From Xylogone sp. PMI_703 (lineage: Eukaryota > Ascomycota > Leotiomycetes), in contig JAJTUQ010000006.1 in assembly GCA_021399445.1 (NCBI GenBank), positions 2,914,001 through 2,978,000 of the forward strand: DNA of 64,000 bases, in the 5' to 3' direction. Shown here piece after piece: positions 12,157 to 25,700 of the stretch. The position numbers and the translations under genes were made by a program. Under the pieces are notes generated by a model. The model was given only the letters and a program-made list of their open reading frames with translations. It ran no database searches and had not been told where the DNA came from. Positions within the stretch are counted from its first letter, which is position 1. Each line of letters opens with the position of its first letter.

Positions 12157-12596
12157 CTCATAGCGAAAGCCATGATCAAGACACAAGAAAACTGAAGTTT
12201 GGTATAAAAATATGCAATATTCTTATACCTTTCAAGTACCATTTCAGTTATGAGTTGAAGGCACCATATTAGGATATGCAAGGTATGCCTACCTACACTT
12301 ATGTATAAAATTTCATCGCTTTACCCACGAAAGATTCTATTCTTTTTCTTGATATCTAATACACTTAAACATGTTAGCCTTCGTATTATTCATGTTTAGT
12401 CATTTTCCTTCTCGGTCCTGAATCGACTACCTCCTAAGAACTTTGTATAGTTTTAATGTTTCTTTTTAAAGCTATAGTAGTCTCAGTGCTCGCTTAATGT
12501 TGTTCGACAGATTAATATCACGATGATTAAGTATTATAAATATGCCTTTTTTTCGTGTAAAATAGTCTCACATCATTACTTTTATACATAAGACAT
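12157..12596. other. Spacer upstream of the MITE
   Basis: I see no gene. Read from the minus strand, the sequence just beyond the MITE stays open in the F-box-like frame back to a TAA near 12225, without an ATG. Confidence 0.4.
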
Positions 12597-12833
12597 TGTG
12601 GTAGGGAAACCCGTCATGTATTAGTAATAGTTATGCCAAGCCGAGCCAGCATATATTGATGGCAAGCCCCGGATAGTAAACCAACAACCTTTTCATACTC
12701 AACCAAGGGAGTGGTTCGTTCGTTTGCCTTGTGTACTTGTTGTTTATATGGTTCTGCGTGATCCCGTCGCATAAGCTCTATTCCTGTATGCTCTAGCCAG
12801 CGTTATTGTTACGCTCACACTATCGCTTCCACA
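12597..12833 (+). mobile_element. Solo LTR, TGTGGTAGGGAA family, 237 bp
   Basis: It starts TGTGGTAGGGAAACCC and ends CGCTTCCACA, with a 4-bp duplication ACAT at 12593-12596 and 12834-12837. It retains high G+C and looks barely mutated. A RIP-mutated copy of exactly the same length lies at 48126-48362 on the opposite strand. Confidence 0.85.
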
Positions 12834-12916
12834 ACATGTTTAAACTCAATAAATGAAGAACTTATATTTATTATATTTACTATTATTTACTTATTTTTAT
12901 TATATATTTTTAGTTT

Positions 12917-13146
12917 TATGAAGATTATGACTATTAGGCTCATATTATAGAAGTGTTGGTTCACTAGGCACTACTGTATTGTAGGGTTGAATAGGCTTAT
13001 ATTGACTTATACATTGTATGCTTATACTTGTTCTTAGTATTTAAGGAGTTAAATCCTTAAATACTCTCTTACCGGATTATTAGTCATTCTACTTCAATCA
13101 TATAATTACTAAACGCTAGTATACTTTATTCCCATAATTCCTAACA
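12917..13146 (-). repeat. Copia 3' LTR (copy B)
   Basis: It is 230 bp and matches copies A (8997-9226) and C (40384-40613). Its mutation level is intermediate. The terminal TGTG has become TATG. Confidence 0.8.
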
Positions 13147-15256
13147 CTCCTACTCAGATTATATAAGTACTATAATATAGTTTATATCAGTTTTACTTCG
13201 TCAATATCATTTTCAGCCATTTTTACTGTCTTTTAACTACTTCTACTATTACCAGACCAAGTAATTCCTTGAATCACATAAATATCGTTTTTTGTAACGA
13301 CTTTATTATACCATTAGTTATCATGTTTATTATAAGAACATAATTTACCTTAATATGTTTATGTTCCTTTAAGTCATAAATATAATAATAACAAATATCA
13401 ATATACTTTGATTACTCATGAAAGTATAAACTCTTTACTAGCATAAATATACCTTAGTTATTCCTCAATATTTATATAATCATTAAGTTTAACTTAATAT
13501 ATTAAAGAAATCTTATATTATAGAGTATTTAAACAATTCATTAGCTTTGTTTAACGTATATTAATATTATAATATATTCTGATTCAATGCTTAAAGTTAT
13601 CATTAAACATTGCTTCTTACTCCCCCAAGAAACAAATCTTCCGTAAAATATAATTACATTTCTTAAAATGTTCTTCTAGTCAGTTTTGTCTTTTGTTTAG
13701 TCTATATCTGAATATATAACTAATATAAAGTTACTGACTTGTTTATTATCATCATTATTTTGGTATAATAATTAGTTAACTTGAATTAGAATAAGCTTAT
13801 AACAAATACATTATTTGATCATTGATCTAGCATATTTTAAAAGTTTTTTTATAATACTAATATAATACTCTCTAAGGTTACTTATGTATTAGTTAAGCTT
13901 TCTTAGGACAAATATAATATTTAGTCTAATATTTATCATCATATATATTAAACTTTCAATGTACTCTTGATATTCAGTCAAGTTAACTTTCTTATCAGAG
14001 TCCAAAGTCAAGTATAACTTATCATAACTAAAGATTAATACTAACTTTAACTTATACTTTTCTTGAGTTATTCTATATTAATTCAAAATATTGTTCAGGT
14101 ATTACTCTTGATCTAAGAATAATGTCTTTTTTTTTCGATTTTTAATAATATAGATATTAAAGATTATTTAAATCTTTTTTAAGTTCTTGGTATAAAATTA
14201 ATTTATTAATGTTTTTCCAAACTATTCTAATTCCTGTACTTTTAATATAATAATAATAATATTATCTATATAAATAAATAATATAATCTTATGTTCTTTA
14301 TGGATAAAGAAGTAAAAATTAACTAAATTTTGGATAAATTCAATTTTAACAAAATAACTTTTGTAAAATAAGTTTTAGTCTTGTATAAACTACTTTAATG
14401 TATATAAACTTTATAAAACATATAATATATATTTATTTTTTAACTTAAGTACTTTATCTGGTTAAGACAAGAAGATTTGTTCTTGTAAGTATGATTTAAT
14501 AAAAACATTTTTCATATTATATAGAGAATATTCAAAGTTTTCTGTTATAACAATAATCATAAATATCCGAAAAATATTTATTTTAACTATAAATATAAAT
14601 GTTTTAATGAAATCTTATTTATATTTCTGAGAAAAGCCTTAAATAACTAATCTTACCTTAAATCTTTTTAATATTTTGTCAAAGTTTGTTTTAATAATGA
14701 ATATTTATTTAATAAAGACTAAGTTTACTTTTTCTAGGGGTATTTCTTTTTCTTATATACTATTTTATTATAATAATATAATTTCTTCGTTAATTGTTTC
14801 TTTTTATTTTTGATTATATTTATGATCTAAAATGGTTTTTTTGTATGTCATTAGGATAATAATATCTAGATTTATTATTAGACTAACTAAAATTATCTTA
14901 TTTAAATTTTAATAATCTTAATCTTTTAGTATTATAAATATAACTTTAATTATTTTGGTAAAACAATTTTCATTATCAGAGTCATTAAGTCTTTATTGTT
15001 TTCAAAGATTATACTTTATTTTTATGAGTTTTAGTAATATTTGATTTTCTTTATTAGACAAATGAAATCTAATAAGTAATATTATATTAACACTAAATAA
15101 TAAATCATAGTCTTCAACTTAAGCCTGAGATTAATTTTTAATTTTATTTTCTTCATTTTTTCCTTCTCTTCTTAAGTAAGACATATTTCTACTTAAATCA
15201 TTTATAGTTTCCTGATTATATTAATAATTAGTTAAGTTAATTGGATTATTGTATAT

Positions 15257-15539
15257 TGTGAAAGGGAAGGTGTGAGTGCTATGGGAGGCACGTGATCTCT
15301 GGCAGCCGGTATGTAGGTATGCAACGAACAACAACAACAACACCATACAATACGATCACCAATATCGCGATATCGTAGCAATCGTAGCAATCGTAAGGGA
15401 GCCAATCAGAGCTCGTATATCTGTAAAATAGGAGTGCAAATCGCTGTCTATTGCAATACCGTACAAACCGCTCCATATATAAAATTCGGAGGTTTCGGCG
15501 GTGGAACTACTATTACCCGCGCGCGGATTCCCTACCACA
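15257..15539 (-). mobile_element. Solo LTR, TGTGGTAGGGAA family, 283 bp
   Basis: Read on the minus strand, it starts TGTGGTAGGGAATCCGCG and ends CCTTCCCTTTCACA. A 4-bp duplication ATAT lies at 15253-15256 and 15540-15543. It is GC-rich with CGCGCG and an (AAC)n tract, and sits inside the AT-rich Copia body. The termini match the solo LTRs at 3855 and 12597, but I see little internal similarity. Confidence 0.75.
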
Positions 15540-16191
15540 ATATTATTACTGGATTTATAATAAGTAAAATTATAATCTCGAAGTTATTCAAATTTTTCAG
15601 GTCTAAGAATAATATAAACTCATTGACTTCATTTTGTAGTTAACTTCTTGGTTTACGAATTATTAGTTTGTTCCTCATTCCTTGAAAGTCATTTGTCTGA
15701 AGTTTCAAATTAATTGTTCTACCTTAAGTATTTTCATAAAAACTAATATAACTTGATTTGATAACATAGTTTTTATCTAGTATATAGACTTTATACTATT
15801 AAATTATGTTTAAACTATATTTAATAAATACTATAACTTATCTATAGTCTATAAACTTATCCTTTCTTAAATTTTTTAAGTATTTCTTCTGGTTAACGTA
15901 TAATATACATTTATATCCAAAAACTTTAATATAATTAATACTTAAGATCTTTTCTGTAAATACTTAGTATAAGTTAACGATCTTCTTATTAATTATTAGG
16001 CCAGATATAATTCGATTTCTCAGATACATATTTATCTCAATAATATAATTCCAGAATTCAAATAATAAGTTAACTTTTTTTAATAATATACAAATATCTG
16101 TTATAATAGTTTGAATTACTCATTTAACTAAACTGTTTTAATTTAACTTATATTTTATTATTATTTTTGCTTAAATTCTAATCGAAATACT

Positions 16192-16797
16192 TGTAACATT
16201 CCTACAAGGGTATAGGGTTATCTATCACTCAAATGATAAATAAAGGTAAAGGGCAAGAGAATAACTTTACAAGGCTTTTAGGGTAGTTACTATGAAATGC
16301 AAGTATGCTGTAAATCAATTGAGTTGAACACGAAGCTCTTATTTACTGTAAGTTCTATCTACTTATATAAAGAGTGAATTTTCTTTGAGTCCCATGGATC
16401 TTATTACTCCTCCTGGGATCTATAAAATCTATGGAATCTGTTTATCTAATCCAGGTATTTGTTTAATCATTAGTACTAACTTTTTATATATATAAGCAAA
16501 TTGTTAACACAAGTAGAAAAGTAATATTATTTCTCTGATAATATTATTACTTAACTAGTATAACTAAAAGGTTAGTATTATAATTCTAATAATATTATTT
16601 TGTAGCTTGTATAACTCTTTTTATAGTATTAATGTTGAACTTGTATTATCTTTTCGCTAATATTAATAATATGATAATACTAGTAATACTATAACTAGGT
16701 CCTTGATAACTATCTTATCTTATACTTATTTAACTAAAGTAATAATTATAAGGCCATATAACCAAGTTATTTGTCATAATCTTACAAAATCATAATA
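16192..16797 (-). repeat. 3' LTR of gypsy element 2
   Basis: It is 606 bp and pairs with 29726-30331. The adjacent sequence at 16798-16825 is the reverse complement of a purine-rich priming tract (AAAGGGATAA). Confidence 0.85.
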
Positions 16798-16887
16798 TTA
16801 TCCCTTTCCTAGCTTAGTTCTGTCCCAGAGCTTATAACTAAGACATGAAAGTCCTTACAACAATTCAATTCTTCCTTCCTTTCCACT

Positions 16888-17496
16888 ATACCCCCTAAAT
16901 GTAGTCTTGAACAGAATTATAACGAAGTAGTACGAAAGAGAAAAAAAAAAACTTATCCTGAATTGATTTCAAGAATCCAAACTTCCAGTATTAAAATATC
17001 TTCTTATAATTATTATAAAAAGAAGAAACTAACATATTTCATGGCTTTAGATTCTTTATAATACAGAGAATATATCAAGGCTAAGAATAGTACAAAGTGT
17101 GATATTCATAATCTTTCTTCAACAGACTAGGAAGCTTTAGCGGCTGAAGAACAGAAACTTTCTCAAGAATAGAAAGAGACTCAGAAAAAGGCTCTAGAAG
17201 TACAGGCGAAACTGTTAAAGTTAAACCGTCAGAGAGAACAGTTTCACTTTCGAGTTACAAAAATATTATGTTATAGTTTAAAAAACATAAACAAGTTAGA
17301 TATTGTCGAGGAGAAAGAAAAGCTTGAACAGAAACAAAAAGAAAAGGAAACACTCTGCTAAACAGAAATTACTTAGACCAAGATCAAACCTCCCGAGGCC
17401 TTCCCTTCTGACGCTGATTTCTTTACTTATACTAATGTTCTGTTCGATTTTTCCTGGCTTACTTCGTCTGTTCATACTCCTCCAGAAGTTCACTAA
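16888..17496 (+). pseudogene. Antisense Zn2Cys6-pattern ORF of gypsy element 2 (degraded)
   Basis: It lies on the strand opposite gag-pol, between pol and the 3' LTR. The frame is 203 codons from a lost start (ATA at 16888-16890 where homologues have ATG) to TAA at 17494-17496. It aligns collinearly, without frameshift, with the antisense ORF of element 3. Shared segments include SLEQNY near the start, VRKRKKK, KKKKLT and FPSDADFF near the end. The six metal-ligand positions are residues 40, 43, 50, 59, 62 and 71; five are Tyr (TAT/TAC, from TGT/TGC by G-to-A) and the last is Cys. A few in-frame stops are present. The function is unknown; it resembles a short zinc-cluster DNA-binding protein with a coiled tail. 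Confidence 0.65.
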
Positions 17497-20400
17497 AGTT
17501 AATAAGATATTCTTCTGGTTCCCAAGTATTTAATTATTTATATTCTTCTTATTCTTTTCATCTGACTAAATATTATTTCTTATTTCTTATTAACTTGTTG
17601 TCTAAGATTTCTTTGACTTCTTATTCTATATTTGGATCTTATTCCAGTTTTAAGTCTAGAACCAGTAATAATCCTGGTAATATTTTTTCTAATATGACTA
17701 CATAAAATACTAAATATATTTATATAATATTAAAGAATTTTAGTTTATATGTCAAATTTCTTAGTTTTTTTTTGATTTTATATAATTTAATCTTTTTTTA
17801 GTCTAATTTATCATTTAATCTTGTTGTTTTAATAAATCTATAAATGATATAAACTTTATTTCTTTCTTCAAACTTAAGTTTTATATTATATTTTTGTTTA
17901 TAATATTTTTTCATATGTTCTTATATAAATTTAATATTATATTTTAAGTAATTATGGATTTTCTCTAATTTATTTACTTATTGTTCGACTATCTTGAAAA
18001 TGTTTTTTACTTTTATTTTTATGAAGTGGATTTAGGTTTTATAGCTATAATTCACAAAGAAAAATATAATTTTAATAATTTCACTCTTTGTATTATTATA
18101 TATTAATTATATTATTAGTAAGAAATCTTTCCAATTTGACTACTTATAATTTATGTAATAATGAAAATAGATTTTTATGATCTGGTTGACTTGCTCAATT
18201 TGTCTATTTGTCTGAATTTATCTTTTTGTAATAATTTTCTTTTTAATGTTTAATCTTTTATAGATTACTTCTCAGAATTTTGACGTAAAAAGCTTATTTC
18301 TGTCCAAAATAATTTCTGTTAAAATGTTATAATTTACTATAACCTTAGAAATCATGATTTCCATTAAATCCTTGGCTGTTTATGTTTCTTTTTATAGTAA
18401 TATGATGAAGTACTTCATAAGTTTATTAATTATAATGAAGATTAAGTCATAATGATTTTCATTTAGTCTGTTAACATTTCTTGATAAAAGTAATCTTGTG
18501 ATAAAATCCCATGAAATAAAAATCTAAAGCTTTTTTAATATCTGAAAAAGTATTAATTATCTTATAAACTTTTTTCTTGATATTCTAGCCTTATGACAAA
18601 TATTATAATTATTGATAACTTTAGTGACTTTTTGTTAAAGTTTAAAGATAAAGAATTTTTACTGTAATTTATTCTTGGTCTTTATAATTCCTTGATGATT
18701 ATGTATAAGTAATTTGTATTATTCTTTCATAAACTCCTGGATAATTAATGATAAGATGAATACTCTCCTGTTCTTTAGTCAAATACCTGGAAATTCCTGA
18801 TCTTCGAGCTAACTAGTCTCAGGATTCTTAAAGATTTTTTTCTCTTCTGTAGTAGTTAACTTAATTTTTTTTAACTATTCTTCATCAATAACTTATATAA
18901 TTACTAATATTTGTATATGGTTAAAGCATAAAGTGTTACTTTTCTTTTTGAATATGATAAGTTCTTGTTTTAAACTTCCTTTTATATAATCTGGTCACTT
19001 GCTTAAAGTATCTGTTTTAGTATTCTTTATTCTTTGGATATAATGAATCCTGAAATCATATTATGTTAATGTTTCATATTAGTATATTTATTTTTTGTTG
19101 AAATCTTTAGTAATCATGAAAGTTGTTAAATTTTTATAATCTGTTAGAATCTTAAACTAATGTTTAATGTTACATAAATAAACTTTCCAATATTCATAAT
19201 ATTCTATAATGGCCAAGAGTTCCTTATTGTAGATGTCATAGTTTAATTCTGTTGGAATAAGTTTTCAAGAATAAAAGGTTATTAGCCTCTAATGTCCTTT
19301 GTCATCTTTTTGTGACAAGACTTCTCTTAATGCCTTATCCGAGGTGTCTGTTTCCAATAAGTATAGTTTTTCAGGATTAATATAAGCCAGTATTTTGTCT
19401 ATATCATATTAATTCTTAATCTCTTGGAAAACTCTTTTTTACTTTTTGTCCCAGACAAAAAGTATATCTTTTTTCGTCAATTCCATTAACAGGCCTGCTT
19501 TTACTAAATAACTTATTATATAATATCTATAATAATTAACAAGTCCATTAAATTACTAAACTTCTTTAACCATTCTTGGAGTAAGCCATTCCTTAATGAC
19601 TTTTACTTTCTCTAGGTCTATTCAGAATTCTTTGTCTAAAACTATTTTACTTAAAAATTTTATTTCTATTATATTAAACTAACATTTAGCCAGTTTACAT
19701 TTTATGTCATTATCAATTAATGTTTTTAGTATAGTATAAATATATTATCTATGTTCTTTTAACATCTTGGAATAAATCAAGATATTATTTAAATACATTA
19801 TTATAAAACGATCTAAATATAATCTCAAAATCATATTATTTATTTTTTATATAATTATTAGTATATTCGTTAAACCAAAAAATATAATCAATAATTCATA
19901 AAATCTATATTTAGTTTAAATAACAATATATTATTCATGTCCTTCTTTGATCTTTATCAAGTTAAACTTTGTAGCAAAGTCTAATTTTGTAAAATATTTT
20001 ACTCTGATAAATATATTTTGTATATTATTAATATAAGGTAATAAGTATTTATTTTTTATAATTTTGTTATTTAAATTTCTGTAATTTCCACATGATCTTC
20101 CCTTGGGGTTGTCTGGTTTTGGTGTTCATATTAATAATACTCTTTACGAAAAACTTGACTCTTTATAAAAACTTTTCATAATTTGCTTATCTAGTCATTT
20201 TTTCAAGATCTCATCTTTAGCAAGATTTGTTCTATAAATAAGTCTATACAAAAAGGTTATACTTTCTTGGAGAATGATTTCGTGATCTTATTCTTTATGT
20301 AAAAATAAAGTTATATTTTTCGGTCATAAAGTAAATAACTTATGACAATTTTAATATTTTTCCGGAAAAATGTCTAATTTATTCTAGAAGTTATCCTGAG

Positions 20401-22384
20401 TAAGTTCAACAGCAAAAACATCTTATACAAATTATTCTTTTGGTCTAATGCTACAATAACATTTAAATATCAATTTCTTTGTTTTCTAGTTAACGTTTAA
20501 GTCATAGAATTTTAACTAAGGTTGTCTTAGGATAATATTTTCTTTTCTAAAGAAGAAAACCTCAAACCAGATTTGTTTTTGGTAATTTTTAATCTTTATA
20601 ATGAAAAGTTTAATTCTGGCGAATATTTCTTTCTTTATTAATGAATTGTTGGCTATTCGTAAAAGCTGATTATAAACTTCAGTCTGTATGTTTATTGTTT
20701 TAATAACTTATGGCAAGATTAAGTTAATTTGGCTTCCTGAATCTACTAAAGTTTTAAGGTTTCTATTATTAAACTTAATATCTAATTGGATAACTTTTCC
20801 TTTGTTAGCCATAAATATATCAAAGGCAAATTCTATATTGAATTCCTCTTCTTGGGTTAACTATGGTGGGGCCTTCTTCTTGGGCTTACTCAGGTTGAAT
20901 GGGTTATTGACATATCTCTTAAGAAACATTTATTTGTCATTGAATTCATAATAATGACTTATCTCATAACCATAACATTACTTTTGTCGTTCAATATAGA
21001 ACATTATTTTTTAACATACTTCTTTCTTAGCCCAGTATATGTTCTCTTCATCTTCATGGTATACAACCCATGTAAAAGAGTCCTGTTTAAGTAGTCATAA
21101 GTTTTCTCCTAAGGAATAAGGCACTGGATCATCATAATATAAACTATTAATAATAATTTTTTCAAAGTTAATCTATATAACCCTAATTATCACCTTTAAC
21201 TTCTACATTCTATACTAAAGAAGTCTGTCCTGCTAAAGTAGTATATCTCAAAAGATATTTTTTTTGATTAATCTTTATATCTCTATATAACTCCTATCAG
21301 GTTAGAAAATTATATCAACTAGTATTATTCTTTTGTCTATTTGTAATTCATTTGTTTGATAAGGTTAAGCGATAAAATCCTTTTACTTTATATAGTTAAA
21401 AAGCTTAAAACCTTAGAAGATTTTCTGAAAAGATTTTTCTACTATTCTTTAGTTAAGTTCTGATACCTTGAATATTATGTATAAAGAATATATTAATGAA
21501 ATTCTAGTACATCCTTTTCTTTTCGGGGATTCTCAGTTAACTTGATTAAAACTGTCTTGAAATTCTTCACAAATCATTAGTTCTCCCCTAGCTTGTTCTA
21601 GGAAAAACAAGTTTAATAAGTTAATAATATCTTAATATTCTTTTAGAAAAAAGTTGTTAAAATTAGCAGTTTCCAAGCCTTGTCACTTCACTTCTTTTAC
21701 AGCAAATATTAATATGTTTAACTCACTGACAATAAAAGAAAAGATTCTCGAAGATATTATATTCTTAACATCATAATAAACTTTCGTCAAAAGGTTTTCT
21801 ATAAGAAAGATTCATAAAATCTAATTTATGGACCAATCCCTAACATTTTTTAATAACTTATCAAAGTCATTTTATCTTTTTAATAAAATATTACTTAAAT
21901 TATAAGATTTGTTATCTTTGGCCAAAGATACCATAAACATAGTCTTAGCCTCCTTTGGCTTTCTTTTGTCCTTGTTATTATGTTCTTGGGCAATATATTT
22001 AACTTATCTATACTTATAATAAAGTTTCTTTTCTCTCTTTTCTTTATATTGTTCAAAAGATAAGTTATATTTATTTTTTCCTTTGAATAATTTTTTATTA
22101 TAATTCTTAAGATTTTATCTTCTTCTTTCTGTAATCTTATCAAAGTTTATCAAGTCTTTTTGATTATTAACATAACTTTTTTGTTTATTTGTCTGTGAAG
22201 AATAAAGAATTCTTCTTTTCTTTTTTATATATTGTTCATATTGAAAATTGTTAATTTCTTCAGTTTTTTTTATTTGTTTTAGTAATATGTTTAAGTAAGG
22301 TCTAATTCAAGCCAATTTGTCTTTGACTGATTTTTTAAGTCTTTTATAATATTAAAATATAAAAACTTTATTTTCTCAGTTAAT

Positions 22385-22739
22385 TGTCACGAACTAGCTA
22401 AGACTACTAAAGGCCTGAGGCTCGGTAGGTGAAACACTGCACAGAGAACCTGACGTAGGGACTAAGGTCATATGACATGGATCATTAAGATTATTAGGAT
22501 TATTATGATGATCTAAAGGATCCAGATAATCCAAGGTAATTCATAGTTTATATAAACTAGATAATTACTTAGATAAAAGCTTCGTGCTTAACTTATAATA
22601 CAGATTGTTATTCATACAATTATAGTTACAATCATATACTGTATTATACTGATCCCCGAGCTTTTATTAACCCTTTTACGACTTTAGTATATATTTATAT
22701 ACTTTATAAGACCTGAGAAAAGACTTAGGTTTATAACAT
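22385..22739 (+). repeat. 5' LTR of gypsy element 1
   Basis: It begins TGTCACGAACTAGC and ends GGTTTATAACA. It pairs with 28874-29227 and is less mutated than that copy. Confidence 0.9.
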
Positions 22740-25700
22740 TTTGAGCATTATCTAAAAGAGATTAAAATCAAGTGCTTAGAATACTATGGCAAGCCAGTAA
22801 GCAAGCCTTATGTCAGGAGTAGAGTAGGTAACGCTAGGCCCTGTACCAGGCCTTGCACCAGCACCAAACCTACCTTTATCGGAGAACAACAATGACGAAA
22901 AACAAGATTTCTTATGAGTTATCCTATTACTTAAACTACTTAAAATAGTTATGCTAGCCAAGTTCAACGGAGACAGATTTAAGTACAGAGTTTTCAAGAT
23001 ATAAGTTTACTTATTCTTAAAGTTTAACAAAGTCATATTCAGGAACAGATAAGATTATATATTCTAGGTCATTACATACTTAGAAAAAGATATATTCAGA
23101 CTTTTGTTGTTATATATAAAGAATTTTTATAATATTATTGAGAAAAAAAAAGACAAATAATAAGAAATGACTAACTTATTTAGAAGTCTGAACAATTTCT
23201 GAGACAAAATAGATTAATTATTTAATAGTACAAATAAAAAGTAAAAAGCTTCTAAGTAGTTGGATAAGTTTAAGCAAGTAAGATTAATACAAAATCATAA
23301 TATAAAGTTCTGTATATTAGTTTTTCAAGTAGACTAAGACGATGAAGTCCTGATATACTATTATAAAGAAAATCTTAAAGATATAGTAATAGATGAGATA
23401 ACTTAACTAAGGCCAGCCCTAGGAAGCCTAGAAAAACTCATGAAAAAAATTACTAAGATAGATGACTATTAGTAAAAAAGACACTAAATAAAGAAAAATA
23501 AAACAACAGGTTAGAATAACAAGAAGTAAAGCTTTAAAGGAAAAGAGAAAAAATCTAAGAAAGACCCTGATACCATAGACTAAAAAACAAATACAACCTC
23601 CAAGGAAAACTCTAAGAAAAGAAAAAAGTACAATTTGACGTTAGAACAAAGAAAGAAACACAGGAAAAAGAATTTATGTTTTAAGTATTACTTATTTGGT
23701 TATATGACTCATGAATACAATAAAGACAACAAGTTCAAGGACAAATAAGTTAATAATACAAAAAAGACAAAGTAAAAGTCTGAGTATAAAGAAAAAGGTA
23801 AAGAAGTAATGTTTATAAAAGTCAATATGATAATCACCCTGGAGGAAGAAAAGATATTTATAGAAGTAAAGGCCGAAACAGAGGCCAAAACAGAATAGTA
23901 AGTAATAAGGAAGACCATATCTTCTACTAGCTCAGAAGCTTGGCCAGAAAACGACAGAAACTTGTTGGTAAACCAAATCTTACATAAATATCTTGTGTAT
24001 AAAACAGAAGGAGAAGTTTCCATGAAGGATAACTTAGAAGAAGAACAAGAGGATAATAACTCAGAAGTATACAACAATGCCTCAACAAAAAAAATCGAAC
24101 TATTATTCTTTAATATATTAGACTTTAAAAAAACATTTTTTAAAACATAAATCAAGAAAGACCTAATCAGAGAAGAAAATCCAGATAACGAAATGATCCT
24201 AATACCAGAATTTATTCAAAAAACATTCAGATAAGAGCAGATGCTAAAGATACTAGCAAAAACATTAAAAAATATTACAAAAAATATACCAAAAAAAGTA
24301 AAAAAATAGTTTGAAACATTGTCAGAACCAGGTCTTAGCCAAGTCAGCAAAGGCAAAGAGCCTAAGGCAACACCTATAATTAAAGAATCATAAAGTTTAT
24401 GGAAAATCAACAAATATACCAGAGCCCCAGAAATAAACAAAAGAATAATACTCAGAAAAATCAAGAAAACCCTGAAAAATTAATACAGAATATAGTTTAT
24501 AATAAAACACCAACAACGATAGATAGAACCATACTTAACTGAAAATGAGATTATAAACTTTAGAATAATCATGAAAATTATGTTCAGATTTCATTATTAT
24601 TTAAGTTTGAATTTATTATAATCAAAAGTATTATATATTACTATATTATTGACTATAAAATCACTAACATAAAAGAATCTCCCGGATGTATAGATAATAT
24701 AGATGGAAACAGAACTTAAGACTATATAAATCAAAGTTATACTTAATAAAGAGAAGTTTTACTATAAGTAATACATATTATATTGAGGATATAAGATAGG
24801 AAAACAGTATAAATTTAACGAAATAATTAACCTTTAACACAAAGATGACAACAAAGAAGAATATGTTAAGACTAATATGATTTTTGGAAATTCTCTTATA
24901 ACAATACTCATTAAACTAAAGGAATAAAGCTTAACAGTGATATTTGATAATAATAACATAATTAACTTCATTATACTTAAAGTAATCTCCTATTTAGGAC
25001 TAAACACTAAGGTTAAAAGAAAGAATTATTTTATCAAAATGATAAACAGGTCAAGTACTTTTTCTTAAGTAAAAGTAAAGATTGAACTATTAATAATAAA
25101 GATATCTGGAGAAAGAACAGAAATCATATTTGATGTATTATATTTAGATAAGTATAAAATAATCATAAAAATATTATAGTTCAAGAAATATAACTTATAA
25201 ATAGATTAAGAAGTAAGTCAGATAATGGGATTTAGTAAGAAAAAGAGTTTATGATTAATTAACTTGTTAGCACAAGTTAATAATGTCGAAACAATACTAA
25301 TGTTATTTACAAAATATCAAAAGTACTAAAAGTTATTTGAAGAACTATTTGACGCAAAAGTGTTATTATTATAAAAACTTTAAGATTATTATATACATTT
25401 GAAAAAAAGAATTTATCTACTTTATTACTGACTTTATATAATGAATAAAGAACAACAACAAGTCTTGTGAGAAGAACTAGATCAGTTATTAACAAAAGGA
25501 CATATCAGACCCTTTAAGGTACCTTGTAGAACATTAATGATATATATTCCAAAGAAAGAACCAAAGAAATAGAGAATGGTCATAAATTATCAAAGATTAA
25601 ATGATATTATTATTGAAGATCAATATTCAATATTACTTATTTCGGATTTGTAGGATAAATTAGTAAATATTAAATATTTCACGAAATTAGACTTTTGGAC

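Noticed and set aside
15317..15345. Short (AAC)n tract and nearby short direct repeats considered as a CRISPR-like array
   Set aside because: There is no regular repeat-spacer structure, and the context is a fungal LTR.
15279..15643. Several overlapping short open frames
   Set aside because: They fall in the 283-bp solo LTR and the adjoining AT-rich DNA.
16941..16951. Poly-A run considered as a frameshift in the antisense ORF of element 2
   Set aside because: Careful counting keeps one frame from 16888 to 17496, with the ligand positions at the same residues as element 3.
22776..22997. Minus-strand open frames in the gag region of elements 1 and 4 (also 41148-41402)
   Set aside because: They are shadows of gag in RIP-mutated copies, and the plus strand carries the gag features. 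They are conserved in position, but I see no motif; unlike the 3' antisense ORF, they fully overlap gag.
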